DNA of 33,020 nt from DAOUCV01 sp034432095 (GCA_034432095.1 DAOUCV010000052.1:1-33020), one strand, 5' to 3'; shown: positions 15,888 to 24,991, counted from the first letter of the stretch. Numbers and translations: made by a program. Notes: generated by a model not told the origin, from the letters alone.

Positions 15888-16814
15888 CTAAGCTGGTTCT
15901 TTTCCCTCTTTAGCCATGGGGTGGGCGGAGAGGTACACCTTTTTCGCCTGGCTCTTGCTGACGTGAGTATAGACCTGAGTAGTGGAAAGACTGGCATGTC
16001 CCAGAAGTTCCTGGACTACCCGTAAATCAGCCCCGCCGTCAAGAAGGTGGGTGGCGAAGGTATGCCTCAGCATATGGGGATGAACCTTTTTCTCGATACC
16101 GGCGATACCGGCATATTCCTGAAGCAGGCTCTGGACAGTCCGCTCGGTCAGACGTCCCCCGTAACGGTTGAGAAACACGGCGTTGGTTTTTTTATTGCCC
16201 AACAGCTTGAGTCTGCCTTCGTTGAGGTAAGTCATCAGAGCTCTGGCGGCTGGCTCACCCATGAGTACCATCCGCTCCTTGGAGCCCTTCCCCAGGACCC
16301 TAATCTCAAGGGTATTAAGATTAACCTGCTCCAGGTTCAGGCTTACCAGTTCGCTTACCCTGAGACCGGAGGCATAGAGCAACTCCATGAAGGCACGGTC
16401 GCGCTGCCCCTGTGGCGTGCTTGGGTCGGGGGCTTCCAGAAGGCGCGTTATCTCCTGCGTGGTCAGGAATTCGGGCAAGCGCCTGTCCAGCTTGGGGGAC
16501 GAAGTATTAGCCACCGGACTGACTGGTATTAACTCTTCCCTTACCAGATAGCGGTAGAAAGAGCGAATCGCCGATAGCCTGCGGGCGATGCTTGCCTTGA
16601 CCAGGCCCTGCTCCACCAGATATGACAGGTAATCGCGCACGATATGCCGGTCTGCTTTATCCAGTGATTTGACGCCCCTTTCGCTAAGGAAGGCAAAGAA
16701 CCCCTTGATGTTTTTTGAGCCAAGCAGGTCGCTCTTGTAATTACGCACCGTATAGGGCGAAGCATTCTTCTCCGCCTCAAGATAGTTTATGTATCTAGCA
16801 AAAAGGTTTTGCAT
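15888..16814 (-). CDS. tyrosine recombinase XerC/XerD
   Basis: This 308-residue site-specific recombinase has an N-terminal SAM-like core-binding domain (1-105) and a C-terminal catalytic domain. The catalytic set is complete: Arg152 (ASGLRVSEL), Lys176, His247 and Arg250 (HPHMLRHTFAT), His273 (GHASLSTTQ) and the nucleophile Tyr282. Length, ending and position beside topA and dprA fit the housekeeping Xer enzyme that resolves chromosome dimers at dif, rather than a phage integrase. The ATG is four bases from the topA stop. XerC and XerD cannot be told apart here. Confidence 0.93.
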   Translation of the reverse strand: MQNLFARYINYLEAEKNASPYTVRNYKSDLLGSKNIKGFFAFLSERGVKSLDKADRHIVRDYLSYLVEQGLVKASIARRLSAIRSFYRYLVREELIPVSPVANTSSPKLDRRLPEFLTTQEITRLLEAPDPSTPQGQRDRAFMELLYASGLRVSELVSLNLEQVNLNTLEIRVLGKGSKERMVLMGEPAARALMTYLNEGRLKLLGNKKTNAVFLNRYGGRLTERTVQSLLQEYAGIAGIEKKVHPHMLRHTFATHLLDGGADLRVVQELLGHASLSTTQVYTHVSKSQAKKVYLSAHPMAKEGKEPA

Positions 16815-16817
16815 AAG

Positions 16818-18914
16818 CTAGTCCTGTTGAAGTTTTTCTCTCTGCCCGCATTTAATACATCTGCCCCATTTTTGTCTATAGAGGGTCATCAGTCCGCCGC
16901 ATTTGGGGCAGGGTTGAGGGAGGGGCTTGAAGCTGGTGGCAAAGTTACAATCGGGGTAGTTACTGCAACCGTAGAATGTGCGCTTCTTTTTGCTTATTCT
17001 CTCAATCAACTCACTGCCGCACTCGGGACACTTGACGCCAGTCTTTATCTGATAGGACCTGGTGTATTTGCACTCGGGGTAGCCGCTACAGGCGAGAAAC
17101 TTACCGAAGCGCCCGGTCTTGACCACCAGTGGCTTGCCACAATCGGGGCAAGTTTCCTCGGTTAACTGGTCGGGTAGCTTCACCCTCTCAATAAGCTGGG
17201 TGGCTCTGGCCAGGTTTTTCTCAAAGGGCGTATAAAAGTTCTGGATAACGCTCACCCATTCTCTCTTGTCCTCAGCAATTTCGTCCAGTTCATCTTCCAT
17301 ACGCGCGGTGAACCGGATATCAACGATGTCAGGGAAATACTGGCAGACCAAATCATTGACTAAAAAGCCCAGCTCCGTAGGCTGGAAGCCACCATTGATT
17401 TTGGCGACATACTCACGCTCCTGAATCGTAGAGATGATTGGCGCATAGGTGCTGGGGCGCCCGATGCCATATTGCTCCAGGGTTTTAATAAGCGTGGCTT
17501 CGGTGAAACGGGGAGGGGGCTCAGTAAAACGCTGCTCAGGGAAGAGCCCCAGTAACCTCAGTTCCTCGCCTTCTTCCAGTTGAGGGAGGAGGGAAAGTTT
17601 TGCTTCTTCGGGCTGGTCTTTTCCCTCAGTATAGAGAATGATAAAGCCGGGGAACCGGTTGACTGAACTGGACGTTCTGAAAAGATAGCCGGTTTTAGAG
17701 TGCCGGCATCGGGCTTCGATATCAACCGTGGTGTTATCATAAATGGCGGCCGCCATCTGGCTGGCGACCATTCGTTTCCAGATAAGCTCATAAAGCTGGA
17801 ACTGGTCGGGACTGAGGTATTGCTTAATCTGGGACGGTTCCCGTTGTATTCTGGTGGGGCGTATGGCTTCGTGTGCCTCCTGGGCTCCCTTGACAACTCT
17901 GGCGAAGGAGCGGGCGTGGGGGGGAAGATATTCAGCACCGTAGCTGGTCTTAATATATTCTCTGGCTTCAGCTATGGCTGAGCGAGCCACCCGGGTGGAA
18001 TCGGTACGCATATAGGTAATAAGCCCCACGCTTCCGGTACTGCCTATGGGCAGTCCTTCGTAGAGCTGCTGGGCAATCGCCATTGTCTGCGCAGCGCCGA
18101 AACGGAGCCGCCGCCAGGCTTCCTGCTGCAGGGTGCTGGTGATAAATGGTGGTGCCGGCTGGCGGGTAACCTTTTTGGTGGTAACCTTGGCAACCTCATA
18201 GTCAGCCTGTTCCAGTGCACTTGTAATCTCGGTAGCTTCTTGCTGGTTATGAATATCCAGTTTATCACCGTTCGCCAGTCCGACCAGCATAGCACGGAAG
18301 GCAGCTTCGTCGGCTTTCCTGGTTAGCTCAGCCTCAATGGTCCAGTATTCCACCGGGACGAATTTCTCAATCTCCCGCTCACGGTCGACGATAATCCTCA
18401 GAGCCACCGACTGGACTCTGCCGGCTGATAGACCTTTTCTTACCTTCTTCCAGAGCAGTGGGCTGAGCTTGTAGCCGACCAGTCTGTCCAGAATGCGCCT
18501 TGCCTGCTGGGCATTTACCAGCTGCATATCTATTGAGCGGGGGTGTTTGAAGGCAGTCTTAATGGCTTCTTCGGTTATCTCGTGGAAGACAACACGGCGG
18601 TAGGGTACCCTGTTTGATTTCATCACCTTGACCAGATGCCAGGAGATGGCTTCCCCCTCGCGGTCTGGGTCGGTAGCAAGATATACGGTAGATGCTTCCT
18701 TGGCTGCTTCTCTGAGCTCCCGGACAATCTTGCTCTTCTCCCTGGGGACGACATAGGTAGGCGTGAAACCATTTTCCGTATCCACTCCCAGTTTACTCTT
18801 GGGCAGGTCTCGCACATGGCCCAGGGAGGCTTTAAGATTGTACTCTTCGCCCAGAATCCGGCTTAGCGTTCTGGCTTTGGCTGGTGATTCAACGATAACG
18901 AGGTTTTTCTTCAT
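16818..18914 (-). CDS. topA: DNA topoisomerase I
   Basis: This type IA topoisomerase relaxes negative supercoils. The Toprim domain contains Glu9 and the TDPDREGE motif (81-88). The active-site tyrosine is Tyr301 in GLITYMRTDST. The C-terminus (about 575-698) holds three zinc ribbons with CX2C pairs, beginning CPDCGKP, CPECGSE and CPKCGGL; the last is slightly divergent. The 698 residues are full length. ATG at 18914 follows the dprA stop by four bases, giving a dprA-topA-xer operon. Confidence 0.97.
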   Translation of the reverse strand: MKKNLVIVESPAKARTLSRILGEEYNLKASLGHVRDLPKSKLGVDTENGFTPTYVVPREKSKIVRELREAAKEASTVYLATDPDREGEAISWHLVKVMKSNRVPYRRVVFHEITEEAIKTAFKHPRSIDMQLVNAQQARRILDRLVGYKLSPLLWKKVRKGLSAGRVQSVALRIIVDREREIEKFVPVEYWTIEAELTRKADEAAFRAMLVGLANGDKLDIHNQQEATEITSALEQADYEVAKVTTKKVTRQPAPPFITSTLQQEAWRRLRFGAAQTMAIAQQLYEGLPIGSTGSVGLITYMRTDSTRVARSAIAEAREYIKTSYGAEYLPPHARSFARVVKGAQEAHEAIRPTRIQREPSQIKQYLSPDQFQLYELIWKRMVASQMAAAIYDNTTVDIEARCRHSKTGYLFRTSSSVNRFPGFIILYTEGKDQPEEAKLSLLPQLEEGEELRLLGLFPEQRFTEPPPRFTEATLIKTLEQYGIGRPSTYAPIISTIQEREYVAKINGGFQPTELGFLVNDLVCQYFPDIVDIRFTARMEDELDEIAEDKREWVSVIQNFYTPFEKNLARATQLIERVKLPDQLTEETCPDCGKPLVVKTGRFGKFLACSGYPECKYTRSYQIKTGVKCPECGSELIERISKKKRTFYGCSNYPDCNFATSFKPLPQPCPKCGGLMTLYRQKWGRCIKCGQREKLQQD

Positions 18915-18918
18915 GATT

Positions 18919-20046
18919 TTAGTCCACTTTCACCCTGTATTCCTCTCTCACTTCTCTGGCCAGAGCGTAATTCATGGCACCCACCTGCTTGACCAGGCCT
19001 TTAAGCTCCATCATCGCCAGAGTACTTGAGACCGTTGATATGGGTAAGCCGCTGGAGCGGCAGACCTCATCAATGTGGGTAGGCTGGGCGCTCAGTTGTT
19101 TCAGCAGTAAGGACTCGGTGTCAGTTGGGGGTATAATCTCTTTCATTTCTATCTGCTGGGCTACGGCGGTAAGGTTTAATTCCTCCAGAATATCGGTGTA
19201 GTCACGGACCAGCTTTGCACCTTCCTGGATAAGGCGGTTGGTACCTCGGCTGGCTGGCGAGAGAACGCTGCCTGGAATGGCAAACACCTCTCTATTCTGT
19301 TCCACTGCCAGATGCGCGGTAATTATGGCTCCACTGGTCTCTCCGGCCTCAACAACTAAGACTCCGAGGCTGAGCCCACTCATGATACGATTGCGCCGGG
19401 GGAAATTATCCGCTCTGGGTCTGGTGCCTAGGGGGTATTCGCTTATCAGGGCTCCCTGCTGCATGATGCGGCGGGCGAGTTCGGCATTCTCACTGGGATA
19501 AGCAATATCAAGCCCGCAGGCAAAAACGGCGATGCTCCTGCCGCCAGCTTCTAAGGCACTGTGATGGGCTACTGAGTCAATCCCTTTCGCCAGACCACTG
19601 ACTATGGTGATTTTACTCCGGGCCAGGTCAGCCACGATTTCCTCAGTTACCTGCCTCCCGTAGACGGTAGCCCGGCGAGTCCCCACCACTGCCAGGCACC
19701 ACTCGTCTTCAGGAATTAGGGAGCCCCTGAGGTAAAGTAGCGGCGGGTAGTCGTAGATTTCTTTGAGTCTGGCTGGATAGCCCGGGTCGTGGCAGGTAAG
19801 CACTTTCACCCCATAGCGGTCGAGTTTTTCCATCTCGGCTTCCAGAGAAACTTTGGGACGCCAGGAGGTAATAGCGCGTATCGCTCCCTCATCCAGCCCT
19901 GACTGCTGTAACTCAGACGGTTTAGCCTTCCAGGCATTTTCCAGGCTAGTAAAGTAGCTTTCAAGCTGCCTGAATTTCACCCGTCCGATGCCTGGTATCA
20001 GACTGAAGCCGACCCAGTATTTAAGCTCTTCCCTACGCACTTCCAA
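18919..20046 (-). CDS. dprA: DNA processing protein DprA (Smf)
   Basis: DprA binds incoming single-stranded DNA and loads RecA during natural transformation. The N-terminal helix-hairpin-helix/SAM region is seen at about 1-90. The Rossmann-like core follows (VVGTRRATVYG, VSGLAKGIDS, YPLGTRPRADNFPRRNRIMSG), and a winged-helix segment (about 300-360) ends the protein. The 375 residues are full length. The reading frame begins with TTG at 20046; GTG two codons later is an alternative, and neither has a clear ribosome binding site. The gene opens the dprA-topA-xer operon. It indicates DNA-processing ability but does not prove competence. Confidence 0.94.
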   Translation of the reverse strand: MEVRREELKYWVGFSLIPGIGRVKFRQLESYFTSLENAWKAKPSELQQSGLDEGAIRAITSWRPKVSLEAEMEKLDRYGVKVLTCHDPGYPARLKEIYDYPPLLYLRGSLIPEDEWCLAVVGTRRATVYGRQVTEEIVADLARSKITIVSGLAKGIDSVAHHSALEAGGRSIAVFACGLDIAYPSENAELARRIMQQGALISEYPLGTRPRADNFPRRNRIMSGLSLGVLVVEAGETSGAIITAHLAVEQNREVFAIPGSVLSPASRGTNRLIQEGAKLVRDYTDILEELNLTAVAQQIEMKEIIPPTDTESLLLKQLSAQPTHIDEVCRSSGLPISTVSSTLAMMELKGLVKQVGAMNYALAREVREEYRVKVD

Positions 20047-20098
20047 GTTAATGCCATTCTAGCATAGAGGCACTCTGAAGACAATCAGAATTTATTAA

Positions 20099-20355
20099 CC
20101 CTATCCCCCTTAATCCCCTTTCCCCTTGAAAAGGGGAAAGGGAGAAGATATAGAAAAGAGGGCGTAAGCCCTCTTAAACTCCCGTCCAAGAGAAGGGAGG
20201 CTTTGGAAGAGAAGACTTTGCCTTCTTTAAACCTTCCCTTTTGCGTTTGATGGGATAAGGCCTCTTTAATCAGGGTGTCGTTGAGGGGCGCTGCCCCTCT
20301 TAAAATAATAATTCCCCTTCCCTTTGTTAGGGGGAAGGGGATAAAGGGGATAGGG
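20099..20355. mobile_element. MITE-like non-coding element with inverted terminal repeats
   Basis: The left end (20099-20125) and the reverse complement of the right end (20331-20355) both read CCCTATCCCC, then TTWATCCCCTT, then CCCC, differing by one substitution and two single-base gaps. About 257 bp lies between the outer edges. The interior has smaller perfect hairpins (GAGGGCGTAAGCCCTC near 20158-20173; GAGGGGCGCTGCCCCTC at 20283-20299) and no gene. No clear target duplication is seen. It is consistent with a miniature inverted-repeat element or a palindromic intergenic repeat. Confidence 0.6.
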
Positions 20356-20370
20356 CTACCCCAGCAATAT

Positions 20371-20463
<93 letters not shown>

Positions 20464-20487
20464 ATACTCCGGATAGGACAAGTTGTA

Positions 20488-20506
20488 AGGTCAAGAATCT
20501 TGACCT
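20488..20506. repeat. 19-bp palindrome between the two tRNA-Ser genes
   Basis: AGGTCAAGA (20488-20496) and its exact reverse complement (20498-20506) surround a single base. It starts immediately downstream of the CCA end of tRNA-Ser(CGA), overlapping it by one base. It could be a processing or termination structure for that tRNA. Confidence 0.6.
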
Positions 20507-20595
20507 GGCGGAGAGGGTGGGATTCGAACCCACGCTCGGAAAATACCGAGACCGCTTTTCGAGAGCGGCACCATGAACCACTCGGTCACCTCTCC
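20506..20595 (-). tRNA. tRNA-Ser (CGA)
   Basis: A second class II tRNA with the same acceptor stem (GGAGAGG/CCTCTCC) and T-arm as its neighbour, anticodon arm CCGCT-CTCGAAA-AGCGG (anticodon CGA), and a long variable arm TCTCGGTATTTTCCGAG. CCA is encoded at 20506-20508. Confidence 0.97.
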
Positions 20596-20872
20596 CCATA
20601 CTTAAATTGTTAAATTAAAGGTAAATTATTGATTTTGTCCTTTCCCCAAAATTGAGATAATTGCTACTAATTTGCTACTACCTCGTGCCAGCGGCTTCAT
20701 ATTTCGCAATCTCATTATAGTTGGGAGATATCAGTTTTTCAAAATTTGCCATCATCTTCCTTACATTTGATTTTAGTGATTGGGTTGTTCTTTTCTAATC
20801 GCATCTAATGGTATAAACAAACAGACCTGTCTTCCAATGTCAAGCCAATTGTTTTAGGTTACTTAAAATTGT
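20596..20872. other. A+T-rich intergenic stretch beside tRNA-Ser, no confident gene
   Basis: This 277-bp stretch is much richer in A and T than its surroundings. On the minus strand a frame at 20678-20755 encodes 25 residues from a double ATG, beginning MMANFEKLISPNYNEIAKYE, and remains open 13 codons further upstream. It resembles a gene's tail rather than a random frame, but I do not recognise it. TTGCTACTA occurs twice, at 20661-20669 and 20672-20680. Position beside a tRNA would suit a remnant of an integrated element; this is a guess. Confidence 0.35.
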
Positions 20873-21667
20873 TTAGCGACCAAATGGCATAGGCACGCCG
20901 AATATGATGTTCTGACCGCTCATATGGTCAGAGCCCGAAGAGACCAAAAATAGCACCGCTTCGGCGAGCTCTTCGGGCATAGCCAGTCCGCTCGTATCAA
21001 CCTTAATCTCCCGTCCCTCCTGTCGGCTCCTTTCCATCGCCGCCTGCCTGCCTTCGCTCCAGGTGGCGCTCGGCGTAACACAGTTGGCCTGTATCCCATA
21101 GGGCGCCACCTCTCTGGCCAGCGCTTTAGTAAAGGCGATTATGCCCGCTTTGGCGGCAGAGTAGTCAGAATTGTTGGGTAGACCATCCAGTGCAGCGACC
21201 GAAGAGAATAGTACGATTTTACCACTGCGCCTTTCTATCATGTGGTTAATCACCGCCCGTACACAGTTACGGGGTCCATTCAGATTCATATCAATCATCC
21301 AGTCCCACAGCTCCTTCGTCTGTTCAGCGACTGGCGCTCCCCTTACCGGGAGGTTACCGGTAAGGTTTGTCGGCAGTAACGTCCCCACTATCCCCCCGGC
21401 CGTATTGACCAGTATATCTATTTTACCGTACTTCTCCAGGGTAACCCTGACCATCTCATTACAGTCTTCCTCTTTTCTAAAGTCTACTTTCACGGTTGAT
21501 GCTTCGCCACCCTTTGCCTTAATGTTATCGGCGACCTTGTTAGCATTTTCTATGAGCACGTCAGCTATCATCACCTTGGCACCTTCCTGAGCAAGGAGTG
21601 TTGCTGAGGCTCTTCCGATACCACTGGCACCCCCAACCACGATAGCAACTTTGTCTTTTAGTTTCAT
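20873..21667 (-). CDS. short-chain dehydrogenase/reductase (SDR)
   Basis: This 264-residue classical SDR has the NAD(P)-binding GGASGIG (12-18), the NTAGG motif (88-92) and the catalytic Ser155 or Ser156, Tyr169 and Lys173 (YSAAK). It oxidises an alcohol or reduces a ketone; an acidic residue at the end of the second strand (IAD, about 34-36) favours NAD(H). There is an unusual insertion after NTAGG (TLLPTNLTGNLPVRGAPVAE), seen in some cyclohexanol-type SDRs. It is the last gene after the hydroxyacid dehydrogenase, about 80 nt downstream. The substrate is unknown. Confidence 0.85.
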   Translation of the reverse strand: MKLKDKVAIVVGGASGIGRASATLLAQEGAKVMIADVLIENANKVADNIKAKGGEASTVKVDFRKEEDCNEMVRVTLEKYGKIDILVNTAGGIVGTLLPTNLTGNLPVRGAPVAEQTKELWDWMIDMNLNGPRNCVRAVINHMIERRSGKIVLFSSVAALDGLPNNSDYSAAKAGIIAFTKALAREVAPYGIQANCVTPSATWSEGRQAAMERSRQEGREIKVDTSGLAMPEELAEAVLFLVSSGSDHMSGQNIIFGVPMPFGR

Positions 21668-21749
21668 CTGACTACCTCCATCATTTTATCTATTCTTAAA
21701 CGAAACGGCACAAAGGCATTTCCCCCGACCGCCCTCGCTATAGTCCGGC

Positions 21750-22680
21750 TCATTTACCCGACGGCACCCTTCGCCAAGCAGAGGTATAATCAGGCATATA
21801 CTCCTTCAGAAGAGCATAATACGCATCATAGGTCGATGCTGCATCCAGACCATCGGTGAAACGGAACAGAGGTGTTTTTGCTCCTACCGCCTCAGCCATT
21901 TCCATCGCATAGTCCAATTCGTTGACCCGCCCACGAGCTGCACCGAGAAGGGGGAACGGGACTCTAATTGTTTCAATAATCTTCGGCACATCAAGCCCGC
22001 CCTTGAGCCCCAGACTCTGTATACCACGGGAGAAGGCACTAACGCTTGCCACGTCAATCATCTTCTGTAAATCAAGTCCAGCCTTAAGCCCAAAGTTCAG
22101 ACCCTCAATCAAGCACAGCCGAGTAACAGTGCCAAAGAGTCTTGCCATCGTGTTATCTACCAGTTTGTGAGCTTGCCCCATACCTATACCGCCCAGATGG
22201 AGCGGGTGGTCGCCCATGGCTTCGAAGATATGCCAGCACTGCTTCACCACGTCCTCGTCACCGCCAATCATAAGGCAGGAAGGCCTGTTATCTCTCGTGG
22301 GAGGTGGCCCGCTTACCGCACAATCAACCACCCTGACCTTCTTCTCTTTTTTTGCCCTGTCGTATAGCTTACGACAGTATTCAGGCCCGATACTGCTGGA
22401 GATGATTATGATTCCGCCCTCTTTTATGCCTTCCCATACTCCGTCCTTGCCAAAAATCACCTCGTCCGTTTGCGGTATGTCCCAGACCATGCTGATGACA
22501 ACGTCACTGGCTTCAGCAACCTCGCGGCATGAGCTGGCGCCTGTTGCCCCAAGCGATTTCATCTCTTCAACCGGCTCTTGCCTTAAGTCATAGACGGTGA
22601 GGGGGAATATGTTATGCCTGACCAGGGCTCTCGCCATAGTTATTCCCATGTTTCCCAGACCAATGAAAACCCACCTTCAT
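21750..22680 (-). CDS. 3-hydroxyisobutyrate/beta-hydroxyacid dehydrogenase family protein, frameshifted near the N-terminus
   Basis: The uninterrupted frame (from ATG 22649) starts in the middle of the family's NAD-binding motif. Removing one T from the T4 run at 22666-22669 joins it to an upstream ATG at 22680 and restores MKVGFIGLGNMGITMARAL, the expected GxGxxG Rossmann start. Without that change the upstream ATG runs into a wrong frame. The rest is typical: SGPPPTRDN substrate loop, GQAHKLVDN with the catalytic lysine, and a helical C-terminal domain. The family oxidises 3-hydroxy acids with NAD(P). Either the gene is inactivated or the base is an assembly error. Confidence 0.8.
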
Positions 22681-22736
22681 GTTATTCATCTGTTATAACC
22701 CTTTCACACTGAATTTTTTAAGCCACTCCAATAACT

Positions 22737-22773
22737 TGCCGGAGGCAAATCACGTCTCTGATTACCTCCGGCA
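22737..22773 (-). terminator. hairpin after the solute-binding protein gene
   Basis: TGCCGGAGG and CCTCCGGCA form a perfect nine-base stem, extended by an inner AATCA/TGATT pairing and a short loop. It lies 95 bp downstream of the binding-protein stop. There is no T-tract, so termination would be Rho-like or inefficient; it may instead stabilise the transcript end. Confidence 0.45.
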
Positions 22774-22867
22774 GGCCAAGCTTTATCGTTGAGGCTATAT
22801 TACCTTTCGACTATTTCTTGTTCACCCTTGGTGCTGACTTCACATATTTTCGGTTGCGATGCTAGGC

Positions 22868-24703
22868 TTAGTACCCCATGGACTTCTTCAGCGCTGTGTC
22901 TATCCAGACAAAGGTACGGTCACGCCCCTGGGCATTATAGCAGATATCGAATTCGCCATTCCATCCCTTGAACCAGGGCCAGTACACGTTATACATATAC
23001 CCCGTTGGTAGAAATACTCCCCAGGCACTCTCGAGAATGACCGGAGTTATTTCCTTCATAATCCGGACAACTTCGGCATCATCAATCCCCAGAACCTTCT
23101 TAATCTTGGTATATGCCTCGTCAACACGCGGGTCACTCCAGAAACTGGTATCCCAGAAATTCTCCTTCAACTCACAATAGAACATATACGGGTGCTCGGG
23201 CTTCAGTGTAGCGTATATCATATCCTTGTATTTCCTGCCCATCCAAACACCCCACCATGCCCCTGTTTCCAGCGGCTCGATTGTCATATCAACCCCCACA
23301 TTAGCGAAGTAGCCTTTGATTATCGATAGGAAGTCGGCTCTAGCGGCACTGGTCACTACTGAGGTCTTGAAACCGTTGGGATAGCCTGCCTCAGCCAGAA
23401 GCTGCTTCGCCTTCTCCGGGTTATACTTAAACAGTTCCTGGATTGACTCGGGCATCTCTTCAAGCGGGGTATACATAGCTGACCATGCTTTGTGGGCCTT
23501 GATAGGATAACCCAGCATGACAGCATCGCCTCCGTAATACTCGTCTATCAGTTCCTGCTTGTTCACTGCCATGTTCAATGCCCGACGAACCCTGATGTCG
23601 GACCAGGGTGACTCCGGGTTAGCAACGTTGCCGCTTAGTGCCACACCTGATGTCTGCCATTTTATCAGCTTCAGGTGGGGATTCTCTTTCAATAACTGGT
23701 ACGCACTTTCTCTGGTAAAGCCAGAATAACGGTCAAGCTTGCCTGTTCGGAATGCCGCCTCCGCTGTTGATGTGTCAGATATATTCAAGCATATCTGTTT
23801 GTCAGGATAAGGTAAGCGGTTCTCCGGGAATATTGGGTCGTACTGCCAGTAGTTAGGATTTCTTTCGTAGGTCTCCGAAACAGACCTAACAAAATCCGTC
23901 AGCATCCAAGGCGAGGTGCCAATAGCGTTTCTCCAGTCATTCAAGTCCACCAACTCGGTAATGTTTTCCGGGAAAATATAAGCTTCGTCACCGACACAGA
24001 CCAGCCACATTCCCTGCACTCCCGGTGGGAGCTTGACTTCAACGGTGTACTTATCCAACGCCTTTACGGATGTTGGTGACATCCCGGTAAGAGCAAAACT
24101 GGCGTAGACATAGCTTAAAGGCGATGAGAAATGCTTATTCAGTGACCATGCCACGTCATAAGCAGTCAACTCTCTACCATTTATCGGCGGCTTATCCCAC
24201 CAGTGGACCCCTTTCCGGATGTGGAAGATGATGGTCTGGTCATCGGGTAATTCCCAGCTTTCACACAGCCAGCCCTTGGTAAACTTTATCTGTCCAGCAA
24301 AGCCATCGAAAAAGTCATTCTCGCCGGTGCCCGCTGGACCCTTTGACCAGTCTCCGCAGATTAATTCCTCATTGGTGAGATACACGGTCCCGCAATAGAT
24401 ATGGTTCATCGCAAAAACGTTAAAACCCATCGCAGACAAGAGTGGCTGCAGTCTTATCGTCCCGCCATACTTTGGCCTCTCCACCATTTTTTCCATGGTC
24501 GTGCCGTCGGTCTTCCTCAACGTCACCTTCACCATCTCTTCTGGTGGTGCCGCTACTTCTTCCTCCTCTGCCTTTTGGATTGCTACTGCTGCTTCCTCTT
24601 TCTCCGGTTTCTTCTCCTCTACTTCTTTCGGGGCACAGGAGGCTACCACCAGGGACATCACCATCAGGAAGCTCGCCAGCATCCAGATAATCTTCTTTCT
24701 CAT
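22868..24703 (-). CDS. ABC-type oligopeptide/solute-binding lipoprotein (family 5)
   Basis: This extracellular substrate-binding protein has a lipoprotein signal peptide (MRKKIIWMLASFLMVMSLV) and lipobox VASC. An acidic, lysine-rich linker (about 30-60) precedes a family 5 (DppA/OppA/NikA-like) domain with FHIRKGVHWWDKPPING and VRRALNMAVNKQELI. I chose ATG 24703 (611 aa), with GGAGG about ten bases upstream; a GTG at 24781 would put 26 charged residues ahead of the signal peptide. No permease or ATPase genes lie nearby, so it is an orphan binding protein. The ligand could be a peptide, nickel, sugar or aromatic compound. Confidence 0.9.
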   Translation of the reverse strand: MRKKIIWMLASFLMVMSLVVASCAPKEVEEKKPEKEEAAVAIQKAEEEEVAAPPEEMVKVTLRKTDGTTMEKMVERPKYGGTIRLQPLLSAMGFNVFAMNHIYCGTVYLTNEELICGDWSKGPAGTGENDFFDGFAGQIKFTKGWLCESWELPDDQTIIFHIRKGVHWWDKPPINGRELTAYDVAWSLNKHFSSPLSYVYASFALTGMSPTSVKALDKYTVEVKLPPGVQGMWLVCVGDEAYIFPENITELVDLNDWRNAIGTSPWMLTDFVRSVSETYERNPNYWQYDPIFPENRLPYPDKQICLNISDTSTAEAAFRTGKLDRYSGFTRESAYQLLKENPHLKLIKWQTSGVALSGNVANPESPWSDIRVRRALNMAVNKQELIDEYYGGDAVMLGYPIKAHKAWSAMYTPLEEMPESIQELFKYNPEKAKQLLAEAGYPNGFKTSVVTSAARADFLSIIKGYFANVGVDMTIEPLETGAWWGVWMGRKYKDMIYATLKPEHPYMFYCELKENFWDTSFWSDPRVDEAYTKIKKVLGIDDAEVVRIMKEITPVILESAWGVFLPTGYMYNVYWPWFKGWNGEFDICYNAQGRDRTFVWIDTALKKSMGY

Positions 24704-24956
24704 GCTGCCTCTACCTCCATACGGAATTTTCATAACGCTTAGTACTCGGTCTTTTATCCACGTCCTCACTTTGTCAACCACCTTCTTTTGCCATTTTAAT
24801 TATCTTACCCCGATAGCATCACCTCCTTGGCGGCAAACTGCCTCTATCAAACTCAGAATGGGCATCAAGAGCCGCTATATCAATTAGCAACTCCGATGCC
24901 CTTCATCCAAAGCATCCTTTTCCCTGGTTGTATGTGATTTTTTACATGTTACACAT
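24704..24956 (-). promoter_or_regulatory. long structured 5' leader of the binding-protein gene
   Basis: The leader predicted from the promoter is about 250 nt. It contains GGGCATC (24895-24901) able to pair with GATGCCC (24860-24866), seven bases, and a near-perfect Shine-Dalgarno (AAGGAGGTG, 24828-24820) directly abutting ATG CTA TCG GGG TAA, a four-codon open frame. A control role by attenuation or translation is possible. I recognise no known riboswitch. Confidence 0.4.
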
Positions 24957-24962
24957 TAGTTT

Positions 24963-24991
24963 AGTCTAGTGCCATTCGGCGAACTTGTCAA
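24963..24991 (-). promoter_or_regulatory. sigma70-type promoter for the binding-protein gene
   Basis: On the minus strand a perfect TTGACA (24986-24991) is separated by 17 bases from TAGACT (24963-24968), four of six matches to TATAAT. The start would be near 24956. Confidence 0.6.

Noticed and set aside
15888..16814. Phage integrase instead of housekeeping Xer
   Set aside because: Length, motifs and the operon with topA and dprA fit the chromosomal Xer recombinase, and no phage genes are nearby.
12960..20360. CRISPR array in the hairpin-rich intergenic regions
   Set aside because: The repeats are few, of unequal length and not regularly spaced, and no cas genes are present.
24704..24781. 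Longer start of the binding protein at GTG 24781
   Set aside because: It would place 26 charged residues before an ideal lipoprotein signal peptide; ATG 24703 has GGAGG at a good distance.
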